DNA of 64,000 nt from Thalassotalea psychrophila. Lineage in GTDB: Bacteria; Pseudomonadota; Gammaproteobacteria; Enterobacterales; Alteromonadaceae. The stretch is taken from assembly GCF_031583595.1 (NCBI RefSeq), contig NZ_CP134145.1:744001-808000 (forward strand). The letters are read 5' to 3'. Positions 1 to 11,000 of the stretch are shown here, piece after piece. The notes below the pieces were generated by a model. That model saw only the letters and a list, made by a program, of their open reading frames with translations. It was not told where the DNA came from and made no database searches. Position 1 is the first letter of the stretch; each line of letters starts with the position of its first letter. The position numbers were made by a program, and so were the translations under genes.

Positions 1-490
1 GAGCTCTGTCTCCATCGAACCCGGAAATGATACCTTGTTTTTCAAGTTCGAAGACACGATTAGAGTTGATGCGTTTTACGATTAAATCGGCATTAGCTTG
101 GTCTAAACTTGCTTTAGCAGAGCCTACCATTGCCGTATCAGCACCAATTTCTTGACCGGTTAACTCCAAACTTGCTTTAGCTTTATCAAGCGCAAATTTA
201 AAATCACGATTATCTATTTCAAATAATAACTCGCCCTTTTTAACGATTTTATCACCACCCACATATATATCGGTAATTTGACCTGATACTTGTGGCACTA
301 TAGGGATCACAAATGCTCTTACCCTAGCTTGATCAGAAATAGGGGTCAGCCTGTCACCAATGACATACCAAAGAAAATAAAATAGCGCTAAGCCTAGTAT
401 TATTTTACTTAGTCGCTGAGCTAAATCAGGCTTGTCCGTTTCATTAACGTTTTCATTAGTTTCTTTTTCTACAACATTGGTGTCAGTCAT
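1..490 (-). CDS. HlyD/EmrA-type membrane fusion protein, 3' part outside window
   Basis: The gene starts at the ATG at 490 and runs off the left edge, so only about 163 N-terminal residues are visible. They show an acidic cytoplasmic N-terminus, one membrane anchor at about residues 28-46, then the hairpin typical of the barrel-sandwich (biotinyl-lipoyl-like) domain (VIPIVPQVSGQI, followed by GDKIVKKGELLFEID) and the start of an alpha-helical hairpin. Such proteins join an inner-membrane transporter to the outer membrane or act with DUF/FUSC permeases. It follows the AI-2E family gene by only two bases, suggesting one leftward operon. The substrate cannot be told. Confidence 0.85.
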   Translation of the reverse strand, partial: MTDTNVVEKETNENVNETDKPDLAQRLSKIILGLALFYFLWYVIGDRLTPISDQARVRAFVIPIVPQVSGQITDIYVGGDKIVKKGELLFEIDNRDFKFALDKAKASLELTGQEIGADTAMVGSAKASLDQANADLIVKRINSNRVFELEKQGIISGFDGDRA

Positions 491-492
491 TA

Positions 493-1599
493 CTATTCAG
501 CTTTATCTGTTGGAGTTTCTATTGCGCCTTGCTCAGATTGATTTAACCACATCATCATTAACTGATAACCTAAAGCTAAAATAACCGCGCCGGTAAACAA
601 ACCAATAATGCCAGAAACTATCATGCCGCCAATGGCACCTAGTAAAATCACTAACATAGGAATGTCTGTACCACGCCCTAAGAACAGCGGTTTTAATACA
701 GCGTCACTACTACTAACCACTATTGAGTAAACCAAAAATATAACAGCAGGAGTCGTATCCGCTACAGAGAAATAATAAGCTGCAATAGGGCCTAAAATAA
801 GAATTGGAGGTAACTGTACAATAGCAAGCATTAGTACTACTAACACCCAAAGACCTGCTGCTGGAATATCAGCTATTACTAATCCTATGCCTGACAATAC
901 TGCTTGAGTAAATGCAATACCTAAAATACCGGTTGCTACACTTCGAATGGTAGCAATAGAGTTTTTAACAACAGTTTCACCACTTTCACCCATTAGGCGA
1001 GCGAAGAAAGACTGACAACCCTTAGTACATGATTCAGAGTTCGCTAAAAACATCGAGGCAATAATTACCGATAAGATAAATTGTAAAATTACTCCGCCGA
1101 CGCTAGCCGCTGCTGATAATACTTTTGAAAAAGTATCTTTAATCTGTTCTGAATATTGTCCTGCAAATTTTTCTAGATTATCTGAGGCTGCAAGCCAAGC
1201 TGGATAAACTTTATCGCCGATTAAAGGCCAATCTTTTACTTTCTCTGCCGGTGGTGGAATATCAAGCGTCCCTTCTTTAAGGCCTTCAGAAACCTGCGTA
1301 ATAGAATCTATTGTAGATGTCGAAAAGGCAATCGTCGGTATTACCAATATGGCAATACCGATAATGGCAAACACGCCCGCAGCCAAGCCTTTTTTATTGG
1401 CGCACCACTTTACTAATTTCTGATAAAATGGAAATAATGCAATCGCTAAAATTGCCCCCCAAGCCATGGGCATAACAAATGGTCTCAGTATGTCGAAACA
1501 CCATGTACCAATAAGCATAATGGCAATTATTTTGATTGCGGCATCAATCATGTTGGCAGAAAATATTTTACTCTCTGCAGAGTTCGTCGAGTTATTCAT
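493..1599 (-). CDS. AI-2E family transporter (YdiK/PerM-like permease)
   Basis: A polytopic inner-membrane protein of about 368 residues with the family layout: two N-terminal membrane segments, a periplasmic helical stretch around residues 100-160, then about five more membrane segments ending in a short acidic tail. I chose the ATG at 1599 over the ATG at 1620. AGAGG precedes it at a suitable distance, and it overlaps the stop of the upstream channel gene in the compact form ATGAATAA, a usual sign of translational coupling. Family members export small molecules (AI-2 in TqsA) or act as Na+/H+ antiporters; the substrate here is unknown. Confidence 0.85.
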   Translation of the reverse strand: MNNSTNSAESKIFSANMIDAAIKIIAIMLIGTWCFDILRPFVMPMAWGAILAIALFPFYQKLVKWCANKKGLAAGVFAIIGIAILVIPTIAFSTSTIDSITQVSEGLKEGTLDIPPPAEKVKDWPLIGDKVYPAWLAASDNLEKFAGQYSEQIKDTFSKVLSAAASVGGVILQFILSVIIASMFLANSESCTKGCQSFFARLMGESGETVVKNSIATIRSVATGILGIAFTQAVLSGIGLVIADIPAAGLWVLVVLMLAIVQLPPILILGPIAAYYFSVADTTPAVIFLVYSIVVSSSDAVLKPLFLGRGTDIPMLVILLGAIGGMIVSGIIGLFTGAVILALGYQLMMMWLNQSEQGAIETPTDKAE

Positions 1600-2290
1600 G
1601 GTTTGCCTCTGTGTTTTCATTTAAATGTTTTTGACTAGAATTAGAGATTTTAGAGCCGACTAAACTCGCCACTAAAATCGCTAAGTAAAATTGTCCAACT
1701 ATGGCCTCAAGATACACCAAAAACCTAGTGACGGGCATAGAAGGAGATATATCACCAAAACCAAGTGTGGTTAAAGTAACAAAAGAGAAATAAACAAAAT
1801 CGGGCATGGTTTCATACCAAAGTTTACTATCTGGCATGCCGTTAAATGCTTGTACTGACATCAAATGGACTAAAGTGTAAATTAACGCCCAGATCAAACC
1901 CAATAAAATATAAAGACAAATAGCACCAAGTATTTTATTACCGTCGATTTCACCGGTAAAAATTACCTGTTTAGCTGTTTGGTATGCAGTAATGATAAAA
2001 AATACCAATAGCAGCAATAAATGCGCATAATTTAAATCTAAATTATCCAGATAATAACTAAACAATGAAGTGAGAATAATTGCGACAGGAAAAATAAAGC
2101 CTTTTCTAAATATATATTGCTCATCTTTCACTCCCCAAACAGCCACTAATAATGTAACTACAGTAGCCGATTGCATTAGTCGTTGTACTGATGGATCAAA
2201 GAATTGTTGCGCTAAGGCCATGCCCAAAAGTAATAAAATTAGAGAGTAAGTGAGATAGATAAAATTATCGTTTTGCGTCATTTTAGACAT
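1592..2290 (-). CDS. Potassium-channel-like two-pore-helix membrane protein (Ion_trans_2)
   Basis: A 232-residue membrane protein. The N-terminal half has about four hydrophobic segments. The C-terminal part has the ion-channel module of outer helix, pore helix with the selectivity-filter sequence TLGFGD at residues 175-180, and inner helix. The usual potassium filter is TVGYGD; Leu and Phe replacements are common in bacterial homologues. No cytoplasmic RCK/TrkA domain follows, only a short polar tail. It is first of three leftward genes with overlapping ends. A second ATG three codons in (2281) is an alternative start. Confidence 0.8.
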   Translation of the reverse strand: MSKMTQNDNFIYLTYSLILLLLGMALAQQFFDPSVQRLMQSATVVTLLVAVWGVKDEQYIFRKGFIFPVAIILTSLFSYYLDNLDLNYAHLLLLLVFFIITAYQTAKQVIFTGEIDGNKILGAICLYILLGLIWALIYTLVHLMSVQAFNGMPDSKLWYETMPDFVYFSFVTLTTLGFGDISPSMPVTRFLVYLEAIVGQFYLAILVASLVGSKISNSSQKHLNENTEANHE

Positions 2291-2650
2291 TGTGTATTAA
2301 ACCATGCGATTTTTATTGTTTTTCTTTATTTAAATCTAGCTTAAAAACTAGCAAAATCAATATTTTAATGAATTTTAATGAATTATTTTGATAACTAAAG
2401 TTACTAGATTCTAAACTCGCATGCAAATGTTTCAATAATGAAACAGTTGATCGTAGAAAATGACCTTCAAGGTATACTTAATATTAACGGTCAAATCTTA
2501 TATAAATATTATGAATACCAGATATAAATAGTATTTCTGGTTGATTTGTTCAGTTTTACACTTGGATCGCGTATAATCGCCGCGATAAATTTTAATAATG
2601 ATAGTGACTATACAGTAGTTATTCATTTTCTAGATAGAGAGGAAAGCGTT
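2291..2650. promoter_or_regulatory. Divergent regulatory region between channel operon and acnB
   Basis: A 360-base AT-rich non-coding stretch. A perfect -10 hexamer TATAAT lies at 2572-2577 but has only a weak -35 match 17 bases upstream, which suggests activator-dependent acnB transcription from about 2584. A second, poorer candidate is TTGATA at 2388-2393 with TAAACT at 2412-2417. The reading frame of acnB stays open upstream to 2546, but that stretch contains the promoter and is not expected to be translated. No coding gene is seen here. Confidence 0.5.
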
Positions 2651-5248
2651 GTGCTTCAAGAATATCGCAAACACGTTGAAGAACGTGCCGCTGAAGGTAT
2701 CGTACCTAAGCCATTAGATGCTGAGCAAGTAGCTCAGTTAGTTGAACTAGTTAAAAATCCACCAGCGGGTGAAGAAGAAGTATTATTAGACCTTCTTGTA
2801 AACCGTGTTCCTCCTGGTGTTGATGACGCAGCATACGTTAAAGCTGGTTTCTTAGCCGCTATCACTAAAGGCGAAGCTACTTCACCTATTCTTGATGCTG
2901 AACGTGCAACTGAATTACTAGGTACAATGTTAGGTGGTTACAATATCCAACCTATGATTGACCTTTTAGAGTGTGACAAGTTAGGCGCAACTGCTGCTAC
3001 AGGTCTTTCTAAAACTTTATTAATGTTTGATGCATTCCATGACGTTAAAGAAAAAGCTGAAGCGGGTAACGCACAAGCTAAAACTGTTATGGATTCTTGG
3101 GCTGCTGGTGAGTGGTTTACAAATCGTGATGCTGTAGCGGAAAAAATTACTGTTAAAGTATTTAAAGTTACTGGTGAAACTAACACTGATGACTTATCTC
3201 CGGCACCTGATGCATGGTCTCGTCCTGATATCCCATTACACGCAAAAGCGATGATCAAAATTGGTCGTGATGGCATCACTCCTGATGAAGAAGGTGTTAT
3301 TGGTCCAATTACTCAAATTGAAGACCTACAGAAAGACGGTATTCCTCTAGCATACGTTGGTGATGTTGTTGGTACAGGTTCTTCACGTAAGTCTGCTACA
3401 AACTCTGTTTTATGGTTTATGGGTGATGATATCCCTTATATCCCTAACAAGCGTGGTGGCGGTGTATGTTTAGGTGGTAAAATCGCTCCTATCTTCTATA
3501 ACACAATGGAAGATTCAGGCGCATTACCAATTGAACTAGACGTACAAGCAATGAACATGGGCGACGTAATTGATATCTTCCCTTACGAAGGTGTTGTTAA
3601 ACGTTCAGGTACTGACGAAGTTATTTCTACGTTTGAATTAAGCCCGGTACTTCTTGATGAAGTTCGTGCTGGTGGTCGTATTCCACTTATCATTGGTCGT
3701 GGTTTAACTGGTCGTGCTCGTGAAGCATTAGGTCTAGCTGAAACTGATTTATTCAAAAAACCAGTAGATGTTGCTGCTTCTAGCAAAGGTTACACTTTAG
3801 CTCAGAAAATGGTTGGTAAAGCATGTGGTACTGACGGTGTTCGCGCTGGTCAATACTGTGAGCCTAAAATGACAACTGTTGGTTCGCAAGATACTACCGG
3901 TCCTATGACTCGTGATGAGTTAAAAGATTTAGCTTGTTTAGGTTTCTCTGCAGACTTAACAATGCAATCTTTCTGTCACACATCAGCTTACCCAAAACCA
4001 GTTGATGTTATCACTCATCACACATTACCAGATTTTATTATGAACCGTGGTGGTGTATCACTTCGTCCAGGTGACGGTGTAATTCACTCTTGGTTAAACC
4101 GTATGTTATTACCAGATACTGTAGGTACTGGTGGTGATTCTCATACTCGTTTCCCTCTAGGTATTTCATTCCCTGCAGGTTCTGGTTTAGTAGCATTTGC
4201 TGCAGCAACAGGTGTTATGCCTCTTGATATGCCTGAGTCTGTATTGGTACGTTTTAAAGGTGAAATGCAACCAGGTATCACATTGCGTGATCTTGTACAT
4301 GCAATCCCTTACTACGGTATCAAGCAAGGTTTATTAACTGTTGAAAAAGCCGGTAAAATCAATGAGTTCTCTGGTCGTGTATTAGAGATTGAAGGTCTTA
4401 AAGGTTTAACCGTTGAGCAAGCATTCGAATTATCTGATGCATCTGCTGAACGTTCTGCTGCTGGTTGTTCAATTAAACTTGAAGAAGACGCAGTTGCTGA
4501 ATACCTAGAGTCTAACATTGTTATGCTTAAGTGGATGATCAGTGAAGGTTACGGCGACGTACGTACTATTGAACGTCGTATTCTTGCCATGCAAGAGTGG
4601 TTAGCTAACCCTGAGCTTATGTCTGCTGACTCTGATGCTGAATACGCACACGTAATCGAAATCGATTTAAATGAAGTTAAAGAGCCAATCGTTTGTTGTC
4701 CAAATGACCCTGATGATGCCAAACTTCTTTCTGATGTTGCTGGCGTAAGCGTTGATGAAGTATTCATTGGTTCTTGTATGACTAACATTGGTCACTTCCG
4801 TGCTGCTGGTAAATTACTAGAAGATTTCGGTGGCGTTCTTAATACTCGTATGTGGGTTGCTCCGCCAACTAAGATGGACCGTGACCAACTTACTGCTGAA
4901 GGTTATTACTTTACTTACGGCAAAGCTGGCGTTCGTATTGAAACACCAGGTTGTTCATTATGTATGGGTAACCAAGCACGTGTTGCAGAGAAGTCTACTG
5001 TACTTTCTACATCAACTCGTAACTTCCCGAACCGCTTAGGTAATGGCGCCAATGTTTACTTAACATCAGCTGAACTTGCTGCTGTTGGCGCAATCGTTGG
5101 TCACTTACCAACAGTTGCAGAATACATGGAATACTCAGCTAAGTTAGACACAACTGCAGCTGATACATACCGTTACTTAAACTTCCATACTATGGATAGT
5201 TACACGAAGAAAGCTAAAGAAGTTGTTATCGCACAAAGCGTAGCGTAA
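2651..5248 (+). CDS. acnB: Aconitate hydratase B (bifunctional 2-methylisocitrate dehydratase)
   Basis: Interconverts citrate and isocitrate in the TCA cycle through a [4Fe-4S] cluster; family members also act on 2-methylisocitrate. The GTG at 2651 gives 865 residues, the same length as E. coli AcnB, and is preceded by GAGAGGAAA. An upstream in-frame start at 2546 would add 35 unrelated residues covering the promoter. The N-terminus ([15 protein letters not shown]) is typical. The cluster cysteines are C709 (GSCMTN) and C768/C771 (GCSLCMGN), one residue off E. coli numbering. The intrinsic terminator at 5305 follows. The yacL homologue lies downstream as in enterobacteria, with one unknown gene between. 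Confidence 0.97.
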   Translation: MLQEYRKHVEERAAEGIVPKPLDAEQVAQLVELVKNPPAGEEEVLLDLLVNRVPPGVDDAAYVKAGFLAAITKGEATSPILDAERATELLGTMLGGYNIQPMIDLLECDKLGATAATGLSKTLLMFDAFHDVKEKAEAGNAQAKTVMDSWAAGEWFTNRDAVAEKITVKVFKVTGETNTDDLSPAPDAWSRPDIPLHAKAMIKIGRDGITPDEEGVIGPITQIEDLQKDGIPLAYVGDVVGTGSSRKSATNSVLWFMGDDIPYIPNKRGGGVCLGGKIAPIFYNTMEDSGALPIELDVQAMNMGDVIDIFPYEGVVKRSGTDEVISTFELSPVLLDEVRAGGRIPLIIGRGLTGRAREALGLAETDLFKKPVDVAASSKGYTLAQKMVGKACGTDGVRAGQYCEPKMTTVGSQDTTGPMTRDELKDLACLGFSADLTMQSFCHTSAYPKPVDVITHHTLPDFIMNRGGVSLRPGDGVIHSWLNRMLLPDTVGTGGDSHTRFPLGISFPAGSGLVAFAAATGVMPLDMPESVLVRFKGEMQPGITLRDLVHAIPYYGIKQGLLTVEKAGKINEFSGRVLEIEGLKGLTVEQAFELSDASAERSAAGCSIKLEEDAVAEYLESNIVMLKWMISEGYGDVRTIERRILAMQEWLANPELMSADSDAEYAHVIEIDLNEVKEPIVCCPNDPDDAKLLSDVAGVSVDEVFIGSCMTNIGHFRAAGKLLEDFGGVLNTRMWVAPPTKMDRDQLTAEGYYFTYGKAGVRIETPGCSLCMGNQARVAEKSTVLSTSTRNFPNRLGNGANVYLTSAELAAVGAIVGHLPTVAEYMEYSAKLDTTAADTYRYLNFHTMDSYTKKAKEVVIAQSVA

Positions 5249-5250
5249 CC

Positions 5251-5287
5251 GACACCCTAGTGTCGTCCCGTACTTGATACGGGATCT
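5251..5287. repeat. REP-like double hairpin, copy 1
   Basis: Two small adjacent palindromes: GACAC-CCTA-GTGTC, then CCCGTA-CTTGA-TACGGG. The element begins three bases after the acnB stop. The same arrangement recurs at 5402-5438 and 13701-13738. Confidence 0.75.
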
Positions 5288-5304
5288 TAGATAACTTAAT
5301 TGAT

Positions 5305-5335
5305 AAAGGCTGCATTTTGCAGCCTTTATTTTTTT
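5305..5335 (+). terminator. Rho-independent terminator of acnB
   Basis: A 9-bp stem AAAGGCTGC/GCAGCCTTT with a five-base loop, followed by a run of T. Confidence 0.9.
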
Positions 5336-5336
5336 A

Positions 5337-5357
5337 GAAACGAGAAACGAGAAACGC
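5337..5357. repeat. GAAACGA heptamer array (3 units)
   Basis: Three head-to-tail heptamers, the last with one change, right after the acnB terminator. The same type of array abuts REP-like copy 3 near 13.7 kb. Confidence 0.6.
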
Positions 5358-5401
5358 AGAGCGAGAGTGTCAACCACAACAGTACCTTACACTCTCTTAA
5401 T

Positions 5402-5438
5402 CGACGCACTAGCGTCGTCCCGTTGAAGAACGGGATCT
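5402..5438. repeat. REP-like double hairpin, copy 2
   Basis: Same architecture as copies 1 and 3, but with paired changes that preserve the stems: GACGC-ACTA-GCGTC and CCCGTT-GAAG-AACGGG. It touches the stop codon of the leftward gene at 5437. Confidence 0.75.
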
Positions 5439-6144
5439 ACTTATTTTTAAATCGACTCATCTTTTTAGCCATAAACTCCCGAAAATACTTTTCTTCATCA
5501 CTTTCTCCACAATCACTAAATGAAGTCACAGAACCTAAATTATCATCAATAAAGCTTAAATCTGTAGTTTGCATACAAACACCATTTTGTTTTACAAAAG
5601 TTTCATTACCAATTTGAGTTGTAGCTTCTGCTTTTCGTTGTAATTCTGATTTATGAAATACACTGTGCGGTACAGATTTGGGCAATATCTGCATTGCCGA
5701 AAAACCTTGGTTTAACTGCTCCTCTTTAAAATCACTCATCATTTCCTGGTTAAGCTGCTGTTTAAATGAGTTTATGCTGTTATAAGGGTTAAATTTAGGT
5801 GGTACTTTTGTTGCCGGTGCTTTTATAGGTTGTTTATTGACTGTTACAATTTTAGAAACATTTACTGGTTCATTTTCCTTAGTTTTATTCACTAACTCGC
5901 GTACAATCTCTTTCGATTTAATAACTGATTTGTTAACAGTTTCCAGAGGCTGCTTATTTTCTATTATTGGTTTGGCTATAACTTGAGGTGCTTGGTAAAT
6001 ATAACTTCTTATCGGCGTATTCTGTTTTACTACCAGCTTCTTTATATTTTTTGGAGCCGGTATTGGTGTAAATAAAAAGCCCCAAATTAATAAAGCATGT
6101 ATTACTAAAGAGATAACTAACGCTGTAAATAAACTTCGAGTCAC
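5437..6144 (-). CDS. Unknown TonB-like single-pass membrane protein
   Basis: Not recognised. The 235-residue protein has a short cytoplasmic N-terminus and one membrane segment at about residues 5-26, then a Lys/Pro/Val-rich stretch to about residue 120. It ends in a mixed polar region with two cysteines (GVCMQTTD and SDCGESD) and a basic C-terminus. The N-terminal layout resembles TonB or TolA, with a membrane anchor and an extended periplasmic linker. There is no clear TonB C-terminal beta domain. It lies opposite to acnB and yacL and separates two genes that are adjacent in enterobacteria. A periplasm-spanning role is inference from the layout only. Confidence 0.6.
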   Translation of the reverse strand: MTRSLFTALVISLVIHALLIWGFLFTPIPAPKNIKKLVVKQNTPIRSYIYQAPQVIAKPIIENKQPLETVNKSVIKSKEIVRELVNKTKENEPVNVSKIVTVNKQPIKAPATKVPPKFNPYNSINSFKQQLNQEMMSDFKEEQLNQGFSAMQILPKSVPHSVFHKSELQRKAEATTQIGNETFVKQNGVCMQTTDLSFIDDNLGSVTSFSDCGESDEEKYFREFMAKKMSRFKNK

Positions 6145-6277
6145 CGCTTAACTGCCATGTTAAAATAATGTTAACTATAAGAGGGTGAAATGATTAAAAA
6201 GTTTCATCAACTTAAATATTAATAAACTTTACATCAACTTCTATAATTGCTTCTAGCAGGTAAAATAATGAGAAACT

Positions 6278-6643
6278 ATGGAATACACATTCAAAATTGA
6301 CTTCATTACTGGCCTTCCTATAGCTGAGTTTAGCTATGGACATGAAGCGTTCGCCCCATGGTTAGAGCAAGAAGTAAGTAAAGATTTGGTAAAGTTGCAA
6401 CGGGTTATTGAATTTGTTTCTGATGTAAATGTCCAAACCGAGATTCTTGTAGGTAAAGAATACACTTTAACTATTGAAAATGGTGAAGTTGAAGTTAAAG
6501 CAAATGTTCAAAATATAGAAAGTGAACTACCCGAAAACCTAGTAGATGATGTCGATGGTTTCGAACATGATTCAATGGCAATATGTGGCATTGAAGACTT
6601 GTTAATTATGCTCGAAAGCTGGCGACATTTTATTAAAAAATGA
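6278..6643 (+). CDS. yacL: YacL family protein (UPF0231)
   Basis: A 121-residue acidic cytoplasmic protein that aligns by eye with E. coli YacL along its length: the start MEYTFKIDFITGLP, the GHE motif near residue 22, the segment KEYTLTIENGEVEVKAN, and the C-terminal MAICGIEDLLIMLESWR. The biochemical function is unknown. In enterobacteria yacL follows acnB directly; here it is the next rightward gene after acnB, which supports the assignment. A short AT-rich leader precedes it. Confidence 0.88.
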   Translation: MEYTFKIDFITGLPIAEFSYGHEAFAPWLEQEVSKDLVKLQRVIEFVSDVNVQTEILVGKEYTLTIENGEVEVKANVQNIESELPENLVDDVDGFEHDSMAICGIEDLLIMLESWRHFIKK

Positions 6644-6804
6644 CTAGAAATGACACCGAAGTAAATTAGTTTGAAAAACAATTTGCTAAATCGCATAGCT
6701 CGGTGATTATTTTATAATTACTATTTATCAGTAAATTAATTAATACTTTATTAAACTTTCGAAGATTAAAGTTTACTAAAAACTTTCCACTGTATGGGAT
6801 CAAA

Positions 6805-8052
6805 ATGACACAATTAGATGTAAATACTACCCAAAAGAAAAAATCTAAAATTAAGTTAATCTTAATGCCTTTTCTAATTATATTAGTTGGCGTGTTGGGA
6901 AGCGGTGCGATGAAATTAATGGCTACTAAGCCCGATAAAAAAGACATGGAGGTAAAGCCCCCATTAGTTAATGTGATCGATATTCAGGCAGGTGATGTAA
7001 CTTTTTCTATCGCCAGTCAAGGCTCTGTAGTACCCAGAACTGAAACTATTTTAATTTCAGAAGTTTCCGGCCAAATAATAAATGTTTCACCTAAATTACG
7101 AGTTGGTGGTTATTTTGCTAAAGGTGAAATGATGCTAGAGATAGACCCGATAACTTATGATGTGAATGTATTACAAGCTGAATCGCGTTTAGAGTCTATG
7201 CAGGCGGCATTAATTCAAGAGCAAGCACAAGCAGAACAAGCAAAACAAGAATGGGGTATGACGGGGAAACCACTTGAACAAGCACCATTGTTAGCACTTA
7301 GAATACCGCAATTACATAAAGCACAGGCCGATGTTAAGGCAGCAGAAGCTGATTTGAAAGAAGCGCAAATTAAACTTAAGCGCACAAAAATTACCGCTCC
7401 GTATGATGCGTTACTCACTGAAAAGTATGTAGATATTGGCCAATATGTTTCAACAAATGGTCAGTTAGCAAAAACCTTAGCTATTGATTTTGCCGAAGTA
7501 CGTTTACCTATTAAACAAACAGATATCGCCTATTTAGATTTGCCTAAGTTAAACGAAATGGGTGATAAAAGCCGAAAACTTACAATTTCATCTTCGCAAG
7601 CGGGTAAGCAATTGCACTGGGATTCTTTTATCACCAGGTATGAAGGAGTGGTTAACAGCCAGTCGCGTGTGCACTATATTGTTGCGCAAATTGATGATCC
7701 TTATAACTTGGTTAATGATGAAAGTGATATTGAATTGCGCATTGGCATGTTCGTTAATGCCAATATTCAAGGAAAAACTGCCAAGGATATTGTTGTCTTG
7801 CCAAGAGAAACATTACATGGCGCAAATACAGTGTACTTGGCAAAAGCTGATAATACCTTAAGTTTGCATAATGTGAATATTGTAAGAACCGATGCAGAAA
7901 ATGTTTATGTTGAGAATAACTTTTCAACAACTGATCGGGTGATCTTAACTGGTTTGAGAACCCCTGTAGAAGGAATGCCGATACGAGTGGCAGAAGATTT
8001 ATCAGGAAACGAGCAAAGTGTATCTACCAACATTGAAACAACAGCGAAATAA
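6805..8052 (+). CDS. RND efflux periplasmic adaptor subunit (membrane fusion protein)
   Basis: A 415-residue adaptor with an N-terminal membrane anchor at about residues 16-38. The lipoyl-like half-motif (GQIINVSPKLRVGGYFAKG) is near residue 90 and an Ala/Gln-rich coiled coil spans residues 125-190. The second lipoyl half (ITAPYDALLTEKYVDIGQYV) and beta-barrel/membrane-proximal domains follow. Adaptors of this kind join an inner-membrane RND pump to an outer-membrane channel. The pump gene begins five bases after the stop. No TolC-like channel gene is in this operon, so it probably uses one encoded elsewhere. The substrate is unknown. Confidence 0.92.
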   Translation: MTQLDVNTTQKKKSKIKLILMPFLIILVGVLGSGAMKLMATKPDKKDMEVKPPLVNVIDIQAGDVTFSIASQGSVVPRTETILISEVSGQIINVSPKLRVGGYFAKGEMMLEIDPITYDVNVLQAESRLESMQAALIQEQAQAEQAKQEWGMTGKPLEQAPLLALRIPQLHKAQADVKAAEADLKEAQIKLKRTKITAPYDALLTEKYVDIGQYVSTNGQLAKTLAIDFAEVRLPIKQTDIAYLDLPKLNEMGDKSRKLTISSSQAGKQLHWDSFITRYEGVVNSQSRVHYIVAQIDDPYNLVNDESDIELRIGMFVNANIQGKTAKDIVVLPRETLHGANTVYLAKADNTLSLHNVNIVRTDAENVYVENNFSTTDRVILTGLRTPVEGMPIRVAEDLSGNEQSVSTNIETTAK

Positions 8053-8057
8053 CTGCG

Positions 8058-11000
8058 ATGACAGAAATTAAAGAAAATTTAACCGGTTTGATTGCATGGT
8101 TTGCTCGAAATAGTGTAGCGGCCAATTTATTGATGGTATTTATTTTAGTGATGGGAACTTATTCTTATCAAAATATTACCAAAAAAATGTTCCCTGAGTT
8201 TAGCCCTAATAGTATTTTAGTTACGGTGACTCATTTAGGTGCATCGCCTGCAGATGTTGAACAATCTGTTGTGTTGCGTATTGAAGAAAAACTGGAAAAT
8301 ATACAAGGCTTAAAGCGCATAACTTCAGAAGCAACCGAGGGTTTGGCCACGGTTACAATTGAAGTAAATTCAGGTTATTCGTTGGAAGAAAAGCTTGATG
8401 AAGTTCAAATGCAAATTGATACCATTACAACATTCCCTGCCCAAATAGAACGTCCCTTGGTTATGAAACAAGAGTTTCAAATGGATGTTATGTGGATAGC
8501 GGTTAGTGGCGATATGGACAGGCGCACCAGACAAGAGCTCGCCCAAGATATCCGTGATGACATCATTGCATTGCCAGATGTCAATATTGCCGAAGCTGTA
8601 GGTATTAGAGATTATGAAATTTCGGTAGAAATATCAGAGCTGCAACTTATTGAATATGGCCTGACATTTGATGAAATAAGTCAAGCAATCAAGCGTTCAT
8701 CATTAGATTTACCTGGTGGTACAATTAAGTCTAAAGGCGGTTATATTCAAATCCGAACTGAAGGACAAGCCTATACAGGCCAAGAGTTTTCCAATTTAGT
8801 ACTCGCCATTAATGAAGATGGCACCCGCTTAACTCTTGGTGATATTGCTACCGTTAAAGATAGTTTTGTTGAAGATGAAGGTTATGCACAATTTGATGGT
8901 AAGAATACGACCAGTATTAGGGTTAGGTCGACAAGTGATCAAAACGACTTAGAAATAGCAAAGCAAGTAAGGGAATACGCAGCAGAAAAACAAAAAACCT
9001 TGCCAGTTGGGGCTAATATAGATGTTTTTGGTGATTCGTCATATTACCTTGATGAACGCTTGGATATGATGATTTCCAATATGTTGCTAGGGGCCTTGTT
9101 AGTATTTATTATCTTAACTTTGTTCTTACGAGTACGTGTTGCACTTTGGGTGATGGTGGGCATACCAATCTCTTTCTTCGGTGCATTTATGATGATGCCA
9201 TTACTGGGCGAATGGTCAGTAACGGTTAACATGCTCAGTTTGTTTGCCTTTATCATGGTACTGGGGATAGTAGTGGATGATGCTATTGTAATAGGTGAAA
9301 GCGTTTACACCGAAGTGCAACGTAAAGGTCATTCGGTAGATAATGTTATTCGAGGTGCGCACCGAGTTGCGATGCCTGCAACCTTTGGCGTGTTAACAAC
9401 AATTGCAGCATTTGTGCCTTTATTGTTTATTGATACCTCTTTTTCCGGCTTCTTTAGAGCAATTGCGCTGGTAGTTACCTTGTGTTTAATCTTTTCAATA
9501 ATTGAATCTAAATGGATATTGCCTTCGCATTTAGCCCATATGAAATATAAGGAAATAGATCCAGATAATGCTCACATTGTTCATCGCATACAGTTAAGGT
9601 TTAAAGCTTGGCTTGATAATTTTATCGCCAAAAAATACCAACCGCTACTGCGTAAAGCAATAGAGTATCGTTACAACACTATGGCTAGCTTTATTTGTAT
9701 TCTATTGCTATCTGTGGGATTAATCGCCGGCTCTTTTGTTAAAGTTGAAGTGTTCCCTAATGTGCCAAGTGATTTTGTTCAAGGGCAAGTCATTATGGTT
9801 GATGGTACTTCGCCGCAGCAGCGTAATAAAGCACTAGAGTACGTTATCGACTCTGGCTATAAAATGGCAGACAAACATACCTATAATGGCGAGAGTTTTA
9901 TTCAACACACTATGGTGTTCACCAGAGGCGACCTGCAAGGTGGCTTCATGATGGAGTTGAATAAAGCAGAGTTTCGCGAATTAGATGCTTTTCAGATAGA
10001 AAAATTATGGCGTGAAGAGGTTGGTGAAATTCCTGGAGTACGAGAGTTAAGGTTGTTTGCCGGTACTAATGCAGGAGGTGGCTCTGCTCTAGAGTTTCAA
10101 CTAAATGGTAAGAACGAGATTGAACTCGAGCAAGCAGCCATTGAAGTGCAAAACAAATTAAAGGAATACGATGGCGTATTCGATATTCGTAACTCTTTCA
10201 GTCGCGGCAGCAGTGAAGTGAAATTATCTATGCGCCCTGAAGCGGAAGTTTTAGGGCTCACTTTGTCAGATCTTGCTAAGCAAGTACGCCAAGCTTTTTA
10301 TGGTGATGAAGCACAGCGCATTCAACGTGGCCGAGATGAAGTTAAAGTAATGGTGCGCTACCCCAAGGCTGAGCGTCGTTCAATTTCTGATTTAGAAAAT
10401 ATGTGGGTTCGAACGCCAAGTGGCGATGAAGTGCCATTCTTTCAGGTTGCAGATATAGAATTAACTCAGGGTTTTTCTAAAATCACCCGTATCAACCAAA
10501 AGAGAACCATTAAAGTTGCAGCAGAAATTGATAGTGAAAAAGTTGAATCAAGAAAAATTTTATCAGAATTTAATAAAGATATTATTCCAACTATCTTAAA
10601 AAAATACCCAAGTGTTAAATATGGCATGGAAGGGGCAAGTAAAGATCAAGAAGACTTTATTGAGCAATTAAAATTTGCAGCCATTACGGCACTATTTTTA
10701 ATCTATGGTCTTATTGCCATACCAACTAAGTCTTACACGCAACCACTCGTGATAATGACAGTGATCCCGTTTGGTATTATTGGTGCAATATTCGGTCATT
10801 GGGTTCTAAACACTACAATTAATATGATGTCGATGTATGGTTTTATCGCTTTATCTGGTGTTGTGGTTAATGACTCATTGATATTGGTTGATTTTATCAA
10901 CAAGGCAAAAAATACCGGAATGCGAATGCGTGACATAGTTGTCGAATCGGGGATGTTGCGTTTTAGGGCAATATTACTTACTTCATTAACTACATTCTTT

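Noticed and set aside
2546..2650. N-terminal extension of acnB (open frame from 2546)
   Set aside because: It adds residues unlike AcnB, covers a TATAAT promoter, and the GTG at 2651 has a good ribosome site and gives the family length.
5300..5617. Plus-strand open frame after acnB
   Set aside because: It begins in the acnB terminator and runs through repeats and the antisense of the TonB-like gene.
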